Source of the DNA: Mycobacterium sp. 236(2023)
Lineage (GTDB): Bacteria > Actinomycetota > Actinomycetes > Mycobacteriales > Mycobacteriaceae
Length of the DNA stretch: 60,032 bases
Assembly (NCBI RefSeq): GCF_029623955.1
Contig: NZ_JARSBP010000016.1
Span: 1-60,032 of the forward strand
Reading direction: 5' to 3'
The notes below the pieces were generated by a model that was not told the DNA's origin, searched no databases, and was given only the letters and a program-made list of their open reading frames with translations. Positions 26,137 through 34,204 of this stretch are shown here, piece after piece. Positions within the stretch are counted from its first letter, which is position 1. Each line of letters begins with the position of its first letter. The position numbers and the translations under genes are program-made.

Positions 26137-26189
26137 GGTTCTGTCGCAGTTCGCGCCTTCCCACGTCGGCCATCGCGTCATTCTCCTAC
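26137..26189. repeat. Direct repeat, right copy (antitoxin start fragment)
   Basis: This copy encodes, on the minus strand from ATG 26173, MADVGRRELRQN followed by unrelated residues and an early stop. It is closer to the Phd-family consensus than the left copy, having an intact REL. It is clearly a truncated antitoxin start lying between the 764-aa gene and the IS110 transposase. Confidence 0.65.
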
Positions 26190-26228
26190 TGCGCTCGATC
26201 ATGGCAAGCGGGTAGTAATCGAATTTTG

Positions 26229-27299
26229 TTATCGCGACGGCGGATTCGCCTCAGGCGAGGACCCGGATACGGCCGCCCGCCGACTATCGGCCAGCAGCCG
26301 CGTGAACACCACGCGGCAGATCTTGCGTTTGAGGCAGCGGCGCGCCCCGGCTTTGGTATCCCCCTCCTCGATGCGCCGCAAGTAGTACCTGCGGCCGGGT
26401 CCGTCGAGACGGATCTGAACGATGGCGATGGTGTGCAACGCCGAGTTGAGCTGACGATTGCCGCCACGGCTGAGCTGCATGCGTCCTCGGCTCAACCCCG
26501 ACGATTCCGGCTGAGGGGCGACGCCCACATACCGGGCGAACGCGGCTTCGCTGTGAAAGCGGGTCACGTTGGCCACCGCGGAGATGAATCGCGCCGCGGT
26601 GATCTCGGCGCAGCCTGGGATGTCTGGCAACGTCGAGCCACAGTCGTGCACGCGGCCGCCAATGGATTTCGTCAACGCATCGATGTTCCGACTGAAGCGA
26701 TCGATGTCGGCGAGTTCCTCGACCGCCAGCTCGGCGTTGAGCCCTGACTGTGCGGCCAGGTAGTCGCCCAGCGGCTGACGGTTGCTGGCCCGGGTGAGGT
26801 CTTTGGGACGCGGTCGAGCCGGGTCGATGAGATGCAAGCGCTGGATGAGCCTATTCGTGAACGCCACTCGCTGTTCGACGAGATCGTCACGACGATCCAT
26901 CAAAAGCTTGAGTTGCCAGGTCGTTTCGTCATGGAAAGCAACGGGCAGGTCGCGTTCCCGCTGTGCCGCCCGGGCTACCGCCGTGGCGTCGATGGCATCG
27001 GATTTCCCGGGACTACGCGCCGACTTTCGCGCGTGCGCCATCAGTACCAAGGGCACTCGGATGACCCGTTGGTTGGCGGCCAACAGATCTTGCTCCAGCA
27101 GCCGGGTGTACCCCCGGCAATCTTCGACCGCCCACTCCAGATCGTCGCCGAACTTCGACGCCCACCGCAGCGCCTCGGCGTGGCCGTCCGACACCGCCTT
27201 CACGGTCCGCTCGCCGTGGACCACGCCCGCGGCGTCGACGGCGACCAGGGTGTGCGTGGCCTTGTGGGCATCGATCCCGATGGTGTATTTCGGCGTCAC
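26229..27299 (-). mobile_element. IS110 family transposase
   Basis: This 356-residue protein is an IS110-type DEDD transposase/recombinase. The N-terminal RuvC-like domain supplies D10 (IGIDAHK), E59 (WAVED), and D101 and D104 (KSDAIDATAV). The C-terminal Tnp-20 domain has the LPDIPGCAEITAA helix-hairpin-helix-like segment and the conserved serine region SSGLSRG. The frame is uninterrupted and the start is ATG 27299, so the element may be active. IS110 elements lack classical terminal repeats and use a structured bridge RNA from their non-coding end. The 27300-27430 region with an inverted repeat is a candidate. A deleted relative lies at 16757-16880. Confidence 0.92.
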
Positions 27300-27338
27300 A
27301 CCTCGACACTGCGGGGCCGTGAGCTGGCCCGCAACCGC

Positions 27339-27423
27339 TGATGATCACCCGCGCCCGGCACGCTACAAGTCAGCCAGCGGAGGCGGCAAGTGAACATTGA
27401 GCCCGGCGGCGGGTGATCATCGA
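27339..27423. repeat. Inverted repeat upstream of IS110 transposase, possible structured end
   Basis: GATGATCACCCGC at 27340-27352 pairs with GCGGGTGATCATC at 27409-27421 as an exact 13-bp inverted repeat around about 56 bases. Neighbouring GCCCGGC copies lie inside both arms. It sits just upstream of the transposase gene, where an IS110 element would carry its non-coding end and bridge RNA. It could alternatively be a terminator or part of the target site. The rest of 27424-27563 shows no gene. Confidence 0.45.
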
Positions 27424-27563
27424 TTGCGCGGTTCGCACAATCTCGTCCGGAACGCGCGACCAGCGGTGCTCATTCGGAGCCAGCCTCGGGAGGCGGCAAC
27501 AGGCCGCAAAGCTAAGTCGCGCACCAGACCTCATCAGGATAGTCGCGCAGCCGTCCCCCATCT

Positions 27564-27598
27564 GTAGCAGAGTGCTACAGTGGTAGCAGACTGCTACA
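27564..27598. promoter_or_regulatory. Twin palindromic operators of the toxin-antitoxin module
   Basis: Two adjacent palindromes share the half-site GTAGCA. TGTAGCA-GAG-TGCTACA is at 27564-27580 and GTAGCAG-A-CTGCTAC at 27584-27598. They directly precede the GGAGG ribosome-binding site at 27601-27605 of the antitoxin gene. Such paired sites fit cooperative autorepression by an antitoxin or toxin-antitoxin complex. Confidence 0.7.
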
Positions 27599-27610
27599 GA
27601 GGAGGTTGCC

Positions 27611-27997
27611 GTGACCGACACTGCCGACCGGGTGACCCGCATCGCCGCGGACCTGATGGATAGTGCCGCGGCCGAGGGATCGCGCCAGAGCCGCTCGGCC
27701 AAGCAGCAGCTCGACCACTGGGCCCGCGTGGGCCGTGCGGTGTCGAGCCAGCACAGCGCCGCCCGCCGAAGGGTGGAAGCCGCGCTGGCCGGCGAAACGC
27801 CGCTGCGCGCGCTGTCAGCCGAGGAAGGCGTGGTGTTCAACGCCGAGATCGCGGTCGCCATCGAAGAAAGTCTCGCCACCGCCGACTATGGCGCCACGCT
27901 GGCCGCACGTGGGATCACCACCGTCGCCCTCGACGACAACGGCGACATCGTGCAGTACCGTCCCGACGGCTCCACGGCCGCCCTGGATCGCCGGTGA
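27611..27997 (+). CDS. ParD-like (DUF3423-type) antitoxin
   Basis: This 128-residue protein starts at GTG with GGAGG six bases upstream. The N-terminal segment (VTRIAADLMDSAAAEGSRQSRSAKQQLDHWARVGRAV) has the look of the ParD-like antitoxin family found in actinobacteria, presumably a DNA-binding and dimerisation region. A C-terminal part ending in LDDNGDIVQYRPDGS would contact the toxin. The zeta-toxin gene begins 37 bases downstream, so the two form a toxin-antitoxin operon. Twin palindromes upstream suggest autoregulation. This antitoxin differs from the epsilon antitoxin of classical streptococcal epsilon-zeta systems. Confidence 0.75.
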   Translation: MTDTADRVTRIAADLMDSAAAEGSRQSRSAKQQLDHWARVGRAVSSQHSAARRRVEAALAGETPLRALSAEEGVVFNAEIAVAIEESLATADYGATLAARGITTVALDDNGDIVQYRPDGSTAALDRR

Positions 27998-28034
27998 CTG
28001 GTAGCTCAACGGAACCCGGTCACCTGTCGCCGCG

Positions 28035-28625
28035 GTGAAACGTCTCGATCTGGTCGTCGGATCTAACGGCGCCGGGAAGTCCACCTTCATCGAGCAGACG
28101 CTGGCTCCTCTGCTGCCCGGCAGTGCTTTCGTCAACGCCGACGAGATCGCCAAACGCCGGTGGCCCGAGGCGCCTGCGCAATATTCGTATGAGGCCGCGC
28201 GCATCGCCGCGCAGACCCGGTCCCAGCTCATCGAGCTCGGCGAGTCCTTCATCGCCGAGACGGTGTTCTCCCACCCGTCGAAACTCGATTTGATCGACAC
28301 CGCACAGGACTCCGGCTACTCGGTGTTCCTGCATGCTGTGCTCATCCCCGAGGACCTCGCGGTGCAGCGCGTGCGCCACCGTGTCGCCGCCGGCGGGCAC
28401 GATGTCCCCGAGGCGAAGATCCGCGAACGCTATCAACGGCTGTGGGATCTCGTAGCCACAGCGGCGCAGCGTGCCGATGCCGCAACGTTTTACGACAACA
28501 GCACCGTGCGTGGGCCGCGCATCGTCGCCCAGGTCAGCGGCGGGTTCATCGTGGGCTCCTCGACGTGGCCGTCGTGGACGCCGAGCGCGCTGACGTCACG
28601 GTGGCCCTGCGACGCCCCCGGATAG
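28035..28625 (+). CDS. Zeta toxin family protein
   Basis: This is a 196-residue P-loop kinase-like protein with Walker A GSNGAGKST (residues 9-17). The FVNADEIAKRRWP segment matches zeta-toxin substrate-binding regions, and the FIAETVFSHPSKL segment and an arginine-rich VRHRVAAGGHDVP lid are present. Zeta toxins phosphorylate UDP-N-acetylglucosamine or related nucleotide sugars and block cell-wall synthesis; members of this short group may have other substrates. The start is GTG 28035. It follows the ParD-like antitoxin gene and converges on the DUF4226-like gene. The frame appears complete, with no missing motif. Confidence 0.85.
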   Translation: MKRLDLVVGSNGAGKSTFIEQTLAPLLPGSAFVNADEIAKRRWPEAPAQYSYEAARIAAQTRSQLIELGESFIAETVFSHPSKLDLIDTAQDSGYSVFLHAVLIPEDLAVQRVRHRVAAGGHDVPEAKIRERYQRLWDLVATAAQRADAATFYDNSTVRGPRIVAQVSGGFIVGSSTWPSWTPSALTSRWPCDAPG

Positions 28626-28635
28626 CACCCCGGCA

Positions 28636-29568
28636 CTACGACCGGTCCGGCACCCACCATCCCGGCAGGTACTCCACGTATCCCGACGGAGCCAGCGCTC
28701 CGGCCGGAACCTCGATGATGTCGCGGACATCAACGGGCTGCTGCGGTGACGGCCACGGCGCCGGTACTGAGGTGCTCGGATACGGAACACCGATCCCGGG
28801 GGCGATCTCCCGATAGCGCGGCGGGAACAGCTCGTCGGAGTTCGGATCGATGACCCGAACGTCGCCCAGATCGAGTGGGTACTTCGCCGGCGGCGGGGCG
28901 GGGGTGGCGAATCCCGGGTGCTCCGGCGCCGGGTACCAGAGGTTGGGCCCGATCTGGACGGTGTTGGTCGGCGCGAGCTCACCGTCGGGGACGTGCACGA
29001 TGTTGGTGACATCGAGCCAGTACCGCGGGTCCTTGCCGTGCGGCGGGTCCTGTCCGGGCGTATCAGGCGGCGACTGAGGCATATCGCCGGACCCATAGGT
29101 CAGCGCCTGGATCTGCCCGGCGGATTCGCCGGCCTGCTGTGTGGTCACGGCGGTCACGGTCTGGGCGTGAGCGACTTGGGCCCGCAGCGCGGTGAGGACC
29201 ATCAATTGCGCGGCCGGGGTGCGCGCCGTCGCAGCCGCCTCGGCGATCGAGTTCGTCTGCGCCACAATGCCGTCGAGCCGTCGTGCGCCATCCTGAGTGA
29301 TTTGTGCGGCGGTGCGCAGGCGGGACTCCAGGGTATCGTCGGTGCCGCTGGCCATGCCCAGTGTGCGGCTCTGCATCTCGGCAACCGTGGCATAAGCGCC
29401 GACCGCTCGACCGGACAGCTCTGACGATCGTTGGCGCGCAACGGTGGTGGAGTCGGCCGCAGTCTGCAAGGGCGGTCCCCCAGCGCTCACCGCTTCCGGC
29501 GCGCCGAACAGCGAGCGGGCCCGCCGGACTGCTGCCAACGCCTGCATCACTTCGACGTCAATGGACAC
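28636..29568 (-). CDS. DUF4226-like mycobacterial protein with three C-terminal repeats
   Basis: This is a 310-residue protein. The N-terminal about 155 residues are Ala/Gln/Thr-rich helices resembling the DUF4226/ESX-associated helical domain, with no signal peptide. A Pro/Gly/Asp linker follows (160-182). Three imperfect repeats come next, at about 184-213, 230-263 and 278-307. Each reads roughly LDV-x-x-I-x-x-VP-x-G-x-LAP, then a P-x-x-W/G-x-P end. The repeat end WWVPDRS closes the protein. Function is unknown; similar mycobacterial proteins occur near ESX-type or TPR-region genes. It is convergent with the zeta toxin gene, 10 bases apart. Confidence 0.7.
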   Translation of the reverse strand: MSIDVEVMQALAAVRRARSLFGAPEAVSAGGPPLQTAADSTTVARQRSSELSGRAVGAYATVAEMQSRTLGMASGTDDTLESRLRTAAQITQDGARRLDGIVAQTNSIAEAAATARTPAAQLMVLTALRAQVAHAQTVTAVTTQQAGESAGQIQALTYGSGDMPQSPPDTPGQDPPHGKDPRYWLDVTNIVHVPDGELAPTNTVQIGPNLWYPAPEHPGFATPAPPPAKYPLDLGDVRVIDPNSDELFPPRYREIAPGIGVPYPSTSVPAPWPSPQQPVDVRDIIEVPAGALAPSGYVEYLPGWWVPDRS

Positions 29569-29779
29569 CTACCCATTATCTGGGCCCAGGCGCCAGGGAC
29601 GTCGCACGAGTTTCTCGCGGCACCAACTGCATCGAAAGCCACCGACGACCCCCGCCAAAGCGCACAAGCCAACCGTACAAAATTGGCGTGAAGTGCAATA
29701 TCCGGGTAAACGACGGACCTTCCCCGTATTAGCGGCGGATCATGTCCGGACAACGGCACGACCTTAGTGCGACCGCGGC

Positions 29780-30172
29780 TTATCTGCCCGCGGTGAACTC
29801 CCGAAACCACACGTGATGCTTGTTGTTCCAGATCGCGGCCTCGGTTGGGTCCTGCACCCGGGTCATTCCGGGGCCAAACGTCTCGTAGACCTCGTGCGCC
29901 AGCTTCATGCTCGCCGCGATCATCGGCAATGTCTCGCCGTACCAATCCTTTTCGTAGGTCGCCAGCGCGGCGAGATACTCGGCGGCCTCGCGCGGTGCGG
30001 CGCTGCCGGTCTGCCGCACCGTCTCCGCCATTTGCCGGAATGACGCCAGATCGCGTTGACCCCGCACGAGCATGTCCGCCAGCTCCCAGATCACGGCCTG
30101 CGGATCCATCGCGAACTCCGATTCGCCACCCGGGACGTCGTGGGGGCCGTGCGTCGGCTCGTCAGAAGTCAT
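29780..30172 (-). CDS. Hypothetical protein, acidic helical
   Basis: This 130-residue protein starts at ATG 30172; the longer frame to 30268 reads into the divergent promoter. It is helical and acidic, with conserved-looking aromatic clusters (YEKDWYGETLPM, WNNKHHVWFREF). No membrane segment, signal peptide or known catalytic motif is visible. It is transcribed away from the 30467-39747 operon with a shared upstream region of about 300 bases in which I see no gene. It lies beside the DUF4226-like protein in the same orientation, 211 bases away. The family is not recognised. Confidence 0.65.
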   Translation of the reverse strand: MTSDEPTHGPHDVPGGESEFAMDPQAVIWELADMLVRGQRDLASFRQMAETVRQTGSAAPREAAEYLAALATYEKDWYGETLPMIAASMKLAHEVYETFGPGMTRVQDPTEAAIWNNKHHVWFREFTAGR

Positions 30173-30466
30173 TACCCCAGTCTGCAGGCATGTCCCGGCA
30201 CCCACACGCACGAGTGCGCGGTTGGGCGGTTGACCCTGCCCGGCGTACGCCTCATCGCTACCCAGCAAAGCTTATCGCGACATGCGAGCGCCTGCCATTG
30301 CACAGGATTGGTGGCCGCAGAACGGCCTTGCCGACCCGGGTGGTTGAACCATCCGGCCATTCCAAGAACTTGCGCACGCCCCCCGAAAATTGGTGTCATG
30401 AGCCCAGCGCAGCTGCCTTTAGGGTTTGTTGACAGACCTGAGGCAGCGACACGACATGGGGGTGCA

Positions 30467-31750
30467 GTGGGGGATTCTTCGCGCGGATTCGGCGGTCCGA
30501 ACCCGATCGGCGGCCCGTCGGGGGCCGGTGAACAGGGACAACAGCCCTGCCCGCCGCCAGCGCCTCCGTCGTCGCACGGATCTGGCCCTGCACCGTCGTG
30601 GCCCGGATCGCCCCCGCAAGCCCAGCCCTGGTCTCCGAGCGGTCCCCCGCCCCCGCCGCCGCCACCGAGTCAGCCGTACCCACCCGCACCCGACGGCGGA
30701 TACCCCGGTGCGCAGCAGCCCTACCCCGGCCAGCCCTGGAGTCCACGCGGCTATGGGCTACCTCCTGTCATGCCCCGCCGGAAGAACCGCACCCCGCTGC
30801 TTCTCGGTCTCGGTGCCGCGGCCGTCGTGGTCGCCCTCGTCGTCGGTGCCGTCGTGATCGTCAGCGGCGGCTCCGGCGGCGGCGCAGACACACCCAGCGA
30901 GGCCGTGCAGGAGTATTTCGAGGCCTTAGCCCGGGGGGATGCGCAGGCGGCGCTGGCCCTCGGCGAATCGAAGCCGCCGGATACGACGTTCCTGACCGAC
31001 GACCTCCTCAAGAAGCAGAGTGAGCAGATGCCCGTCACCGACATCAAGACGTTGGGTGAAACGCCGGGCGCCAACGGTGCGGTGATGGTCGAGGTGTCGG
31101 TCAGGTTCGGCGACTCCACCACCAGCGACAAGATCCCTGTACGTGAAGTGGATGGCGGTTGGAAGCTTCCGCACGCCGCGCTGAAACTGGATCTGGGCCG
31201 CAACAGCAACATCTACAAGCCTGAGCTGTTCGACTTCGTGACCATTTTCGGTCAGCCCGCTCCCAAGAGCGGTGTCGCGTACGTGTTTCCTGGTCCGGTG
31301 GAACTCGGATCGTCGAACCCTAACATCGCGATCACAGCCAACAACATCGGGACGCCGGGAATGATGAACATCTTCCTCGGCTTCTCATCGCAGAACGTCC
31401 AGTTCGACATCTCGGAGGAAGGCCAATCCGCCATCCTCGAGGCGATCATGGCCAAGGTCACCGAATGCGCGAAATCCAAGCAGCCGGCACCTCCGAATTG
31501 CCCGATAGGGATCGAAGTTTCGGGCCTTGTGCCCGGGACTGCCCAGTGGTCCGTCCCGAACAACTTCGACACCTTCAGCGCTGACTTCCTGAATCCCCAG
31601 ACAGGTGTCGTTCAGTTCTACGGCTCTCTCAACCTCGGTCTGCGCGTACAGATGGACCGCGGCCAACTGTGGGACACGCCGATCTCCGAGTACCTCACCG
31701 GGGAGGCCGACATCACGAAAACTCCCCCGACCATCACCTACGGACCGTGA
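30467..31750 (+). CDS. Proline-rich single-pass membrane protein (paralog 1)
   Basis: This 427-residue protein, counted from GTG 30467, aligns its FGGPNPIGG opening with the start of paralog 3. An ATG at 30398 would add 23 residues and cannot be excluded. It has a Pro/Gly/Ser-rich cytoplasmic N-terminus, one transmembrane helix at about residues 108-130 after PRRKNRTP, and then an exported domain. That domain opens with a cystatin/NTF2-like or DUF4878-like module (VQEYFEALARGDAQAALALG...KPPDTTFLTDDLLKKQ). A second region contains a FPGPVELGSSNPN motif and a cysteine pair. It heads a nine-gene operon leading to MoxR. Function unknown, probably cell-envelope. Confidence 0.75.
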   Translation: MGDSSRGFGGPNPIGGPSGAGEQGQQPCPPPAPPSSHGSGPAPSWPGSPPQAQPWSPSGPPPPPPPPSQPYPPAPDGGYPGAQQPYPGQPWSPRGYGLPPVMPRRKNRTPLLLGLGAAAVVVALVVGAVVIVSGGSGGGADTPSEAVQEYFEALARGDAQAALALGESKPPDTTFLTDDLLKKQSEQMPVTDIKTLGETPGANGAVMVEVSVRFGDSTTSDKIPVREVDGGWKLPHAALKLDLGRNSNIYKPELFDFVTIFGQPAPKSGVAYVFPGPVELGSSNPNIAITANNIGTPGMMNIFLGFSSQNVQFDISEEGQSAILEAIMAKVTECAKSKQPAPPNCPIGIEVSGLVPGTAQWSVPNNFDTFSADFLNPQTGVVQFYGSLNLGLRVQMDRGQLWDTPISEYLTGEADITKTPPTITYGP

Positions 31751-31754
31751 CGCC

Positions 31755-32900
31755 GTGACCACACCGCCGAACTGGCCGGGTCCGACCTCCGGAGCGAACC
31801 CATGGCCGCCGCACACCGGGCCGCACGGCGACTACCCGCCGCCCCCGGTCGGCGCACCCCAATCGGGCTGGAACCAACCGGGATACGGGTACGGCCCGGC
31901 ACCCGCGTTCCCGCCGCCACCGCCAATTGCGCCGCGCCGCAACCGCACACCACTGATCATCACCGCAGCGGCCGCCGCCGTGCTGGTGATTATCGGCGTC
32001 ATCGTCGCTGTGGTGGTCACCACCGGCGACAACGGCCCCGGCAGCGGTGGGAACGCCACCGAGGTCGCCAAGACCTACCTCGACGCCCTGACCCGCGGCG
32101 ACGCGTCGGCCGCGCTGGCACTGAGCGCCACACAGCCACCGAACTCCGACCTGCTCACGGACGACGTGCTGCGCCAACAACTCGACGCCCTACCGATGTC
32201 CGGCATCGAGATCCTCGGTGAGACCACCGAACCGGGCGCCGGCCCGGACCGAACCTCGGTCAAGATCGCACTGATGTTGGGAGACAAGCGCACCGAATCC
32301 AGCATTCGCATGGTCCGCTCCGACGGCGAGTGGAAGCTCGATAGCTCCTTCGTCAAGGTCAGCACCACCGCCAGCGTCGAGACCAGCACCGCCACCACCC
32401 TCGTCGCGTTCGGCGCGCCGGTGGGCGGCAGCAGCGAGTTCTACGCGTTTCCCGGCCACCTCGACCTGACCTCATCGAGCCCGTTCATCGACGTCAATCC
32501 CGTTGCGCCGCTGAGCTTCGACGACTTGGGCAGCATGGAGTTGCTCGAGGCCAAGTACTCGATGAACGAGGCCGGCCGACTGGCACTCGAGGACGCGGTT
32601 ATTGACCGCTACCAGCCCTGCTACGGGGACATTGGCCCCAAGCCGGCCCAATGCGCGATGAACACGTTCGACCCCACCCTGGATGACTCCACTGCCAAAT
32701 TCACCTCACCGCTGGATGTCGCCGGCCTGACCTACACCTTCGAAGGCACCCTGACCTCGGCGATGGTCAGCGGCAGCATCAAGAACGTGCAAATCACCAT
32801 GCGCCGCACCGACGGCCAGACTGTGCCGATGACCGCCGATCTCGCCATCTTCATGATGGTCGACATTGGCACCGACCCACCGAAGGTACTGACGAAATGA
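31755..32900 (+). CDS. Proline-rich single-pass membrane protein (paralog 2)
   Basis: This is a 381-residue paralog of its two neighbours. The start is GTG 31755, five bases after the preceding stop. It has a Pro/Gly/Tyr-rich N-terminus, a transmembrane helix at about residues 65-88 after PRRNRTP, and the exported module with YLDALTRGDASAALALSATQPPNSDLLTDDVLRQQ. The FPGHLDLTSSSP motif and a C-x-CA pair correspond to those of paralog 1. It is the most diverged and shortest copy, with a different C-terminus (KNVQITMRRTDG). No enzymatic motif is visible. Tight spacing implies co-translation with paralogs 1 and 3. Confidence 0.78.
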   Translation: MTTPPNWPGPTSGANPWPPHTGPHGDYPPPPVGAPQSGWNQPGYGYGPAPAFPPPPPIAPRRNRTPLIITAAAAAVLVIIGVIVAVVVTTGDNGPGSGGNATEVAKTYLDALTRGDASAALALSATQPPNSDLLTDDVLRQQLDALPMSGIEILGETTEPGAGPDRTSVKIALMLGDKRTESSIRMVRSDGEWKLDSSFVKVSTTASVETSTATTLVAFGAPVGGSSEFYAFPGHLDLTSSSPFIDVNPVAPLSFDDLGSMELLEAKYSMNEAGRLALEDAVIDRYQPCYGDIGPKPAQCAMNTFDPTLDDSTAKFTSPLDVAGLTYTFEGTLTSAMVSGSIKNVQITMRRTDGQTVPMTADLAIFMMVDIGTDPPKVLTK

Positions 32901-32907
32901 GCTGGGC

Positions 32908-34161
32908 GTGACCAACTTCGGAGGACCCAATCCCATCGGCGGCGGCCACCAACCGCCGCAGCCGCCGCACGGCGCCCCGCCGCCCCCGAACCAGCCGCCG
33001 CCGGGATGGCAACCGCCCCCGAACCAGCCGCCGCCGGGATGGCAACCGCCCCCACCGACCCCGGCCGCCCCATACCCCGGTCCGCCCCCGGCGGTCCCCT
33101 ACCCCGGCCATCCGCCCACCACTGACCGCCAGGATTTCTCGTATCCCCCGCCCAACTACGCGCTGCCCCCACAACTTCCGCCGCAGCGGCCGCCGGGCCG
33201 CCGCCGGCTGATCCTCACCCTCGCAGGCGCCGCCATCGCCGTAATTCTGGTCGTCACCGGCATCGTCATCGTCACCTCCAGCAGCGAATCCGGACCTGCC
33301 ACCGCCGGCGACACCGTCCAGGCCTACCTGGAGGCGCTCGCCCGTGGCGACGCCCAAGCCGCGCTGTCCTACGGGCTCATCGCGCCCCCGGATAATACGT
33401 TCCTCACCGATGAGGTCCTGAAAAAGCAGATCGAAAAAGCCCCGATCACCGACATCCAGATCGTCGAATCCAGCGACACCGGCAAGGTTCACGTCATCGC
33501 CAACTTCGGCGACTATGCCGTCGACGAGGACCTTTACCTCAAACGCGACGGCGACGGCCCGTGGAAACTCGAAACTGCTGCCCTGCCCCTGAACTTCCGC
33601 AACGAGAACGCGCCCGCTGGTGTCGGGCTCATCGACGCCGTCACCATCTACGGCGAGAACATTCCGAAATCCGGTCGCCCCTATGTCTTTCCGGGACCGA
33701 TCGAGTACGGCAGCTCGAACCCCAACTACACCGTGACCATCGATAATCCGGTCTACCTGCTCAACCACATCCCGTGGGGTGCCAACCTCAACTACCGGTT
33801 CGACATCACCGATGCAGGCAAAGAGGCCGTGAAGAAGGCCATGATGCCCGTCGTCGTCGAGTGCGCGAAATCCACCGAGCTGTCCGTCCCGGACTGCCCG
33901 CAGCGGGCGCGAATCCCGGGCATGGTTGAGGGCACCGCGACCTGGGAGCCGCCGACGACCCTCGACGATGTCGAGTTCGTCAGCTTCATCCACAACTGGG
34001 ACGGCATGCAGTCCGTCTCCGGCTCCATCACTTTCCCGGGGATCATTCACCGCGATAACCCGCCCCGAGACGAGCCAACGAACCGGCCCTTCTCCTTTGC
34101 GGGAAATGCCGACATGGCCAAACAGCCACCGGTTTTCACCTTCTACATGCCGCTGAGATAG
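32908..34161 (+). CDS. Proline-rich single-pass membrane protein (paralog 3)
   Basis: This 417-residue protein starts at GTG 32908, seven bases after paralog 2. It begins FGGPNPIGG like paralog 1, then an extremely Pro-rich stretch with an exact double repeat of NQPPPGWQPPP. A transmembrane helix (about 107-129) is followed by the same exported module (VQAYLEALARGDAQAALSYG...PPDNTFLTDEVLKKQ). FPGPIEYGSSNPN and a VVECAKSTELSVPDCP cysteine pair align closely with paralog 1. Paralogs 1 and 3 are therefore closer to each other than to paralog 2. MoxR follows after 43 bases. Confidence 0.8.
   Translation: MTNFGGPNPIGGGHQPPQPPHGAPPPPNQPPPGWQPPPNQPPPGWQPPPPTPAAPYPGPPPAVPYPGHPPTTDRQDFSYPPPNYALPPQLPPQRPPGRRRLILTLAGAAIAVILVVTGIVIVTSSSESGPATAGDTVQAYLEALARGDAQAALSYGLIAPPDNTFLTDEVLKKQIEKAPITDIQIVESSDTGKVHVIANFGDYAVDEDLYLKRDGDGPWKLETAALPLNFRNENAPAGVGLIDAVTIYGENIPKSGRPYVFPGPIEYGSSNPNYTVTIDNPVYLLNHIPWGANLNYRFDITDAGKEAVKKAMMPVVVECAKSTELSVPDCPQRARIPGMVEGTATWEPPTTLDDVEFVSFIHNWDGMQSVSGSITFPGIIHRDNPPRDEPTNRPFSFAGNADMAKQPPVFTFYMPLR
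32988..33053 (+). repeat. Exact 33-bp tandem duplication in coding sequence
   Basis: Bases 32988-33020 and 33021-33053 are identical. They encode two copies of the 11-residue unit NQPPPGWQPPP in the cytoplasmic tail of paralog 3. Perfect identity implies recent slippage or selection for the repeat. Confidence 0.9.
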
Positions 34162-34204
34162 CTGCCGCATCCCCAGACCTGTTGCCCCACATGATGAGAG
34201 AGCC

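Noticed and set aside
32988..33053. Considered as a CRISPR-like repeat
   Set aside because: Only two contiguous copies without spacers, inside a proline-rich coding region. No CRISPR array or cas gene was seen anywhere in the window.
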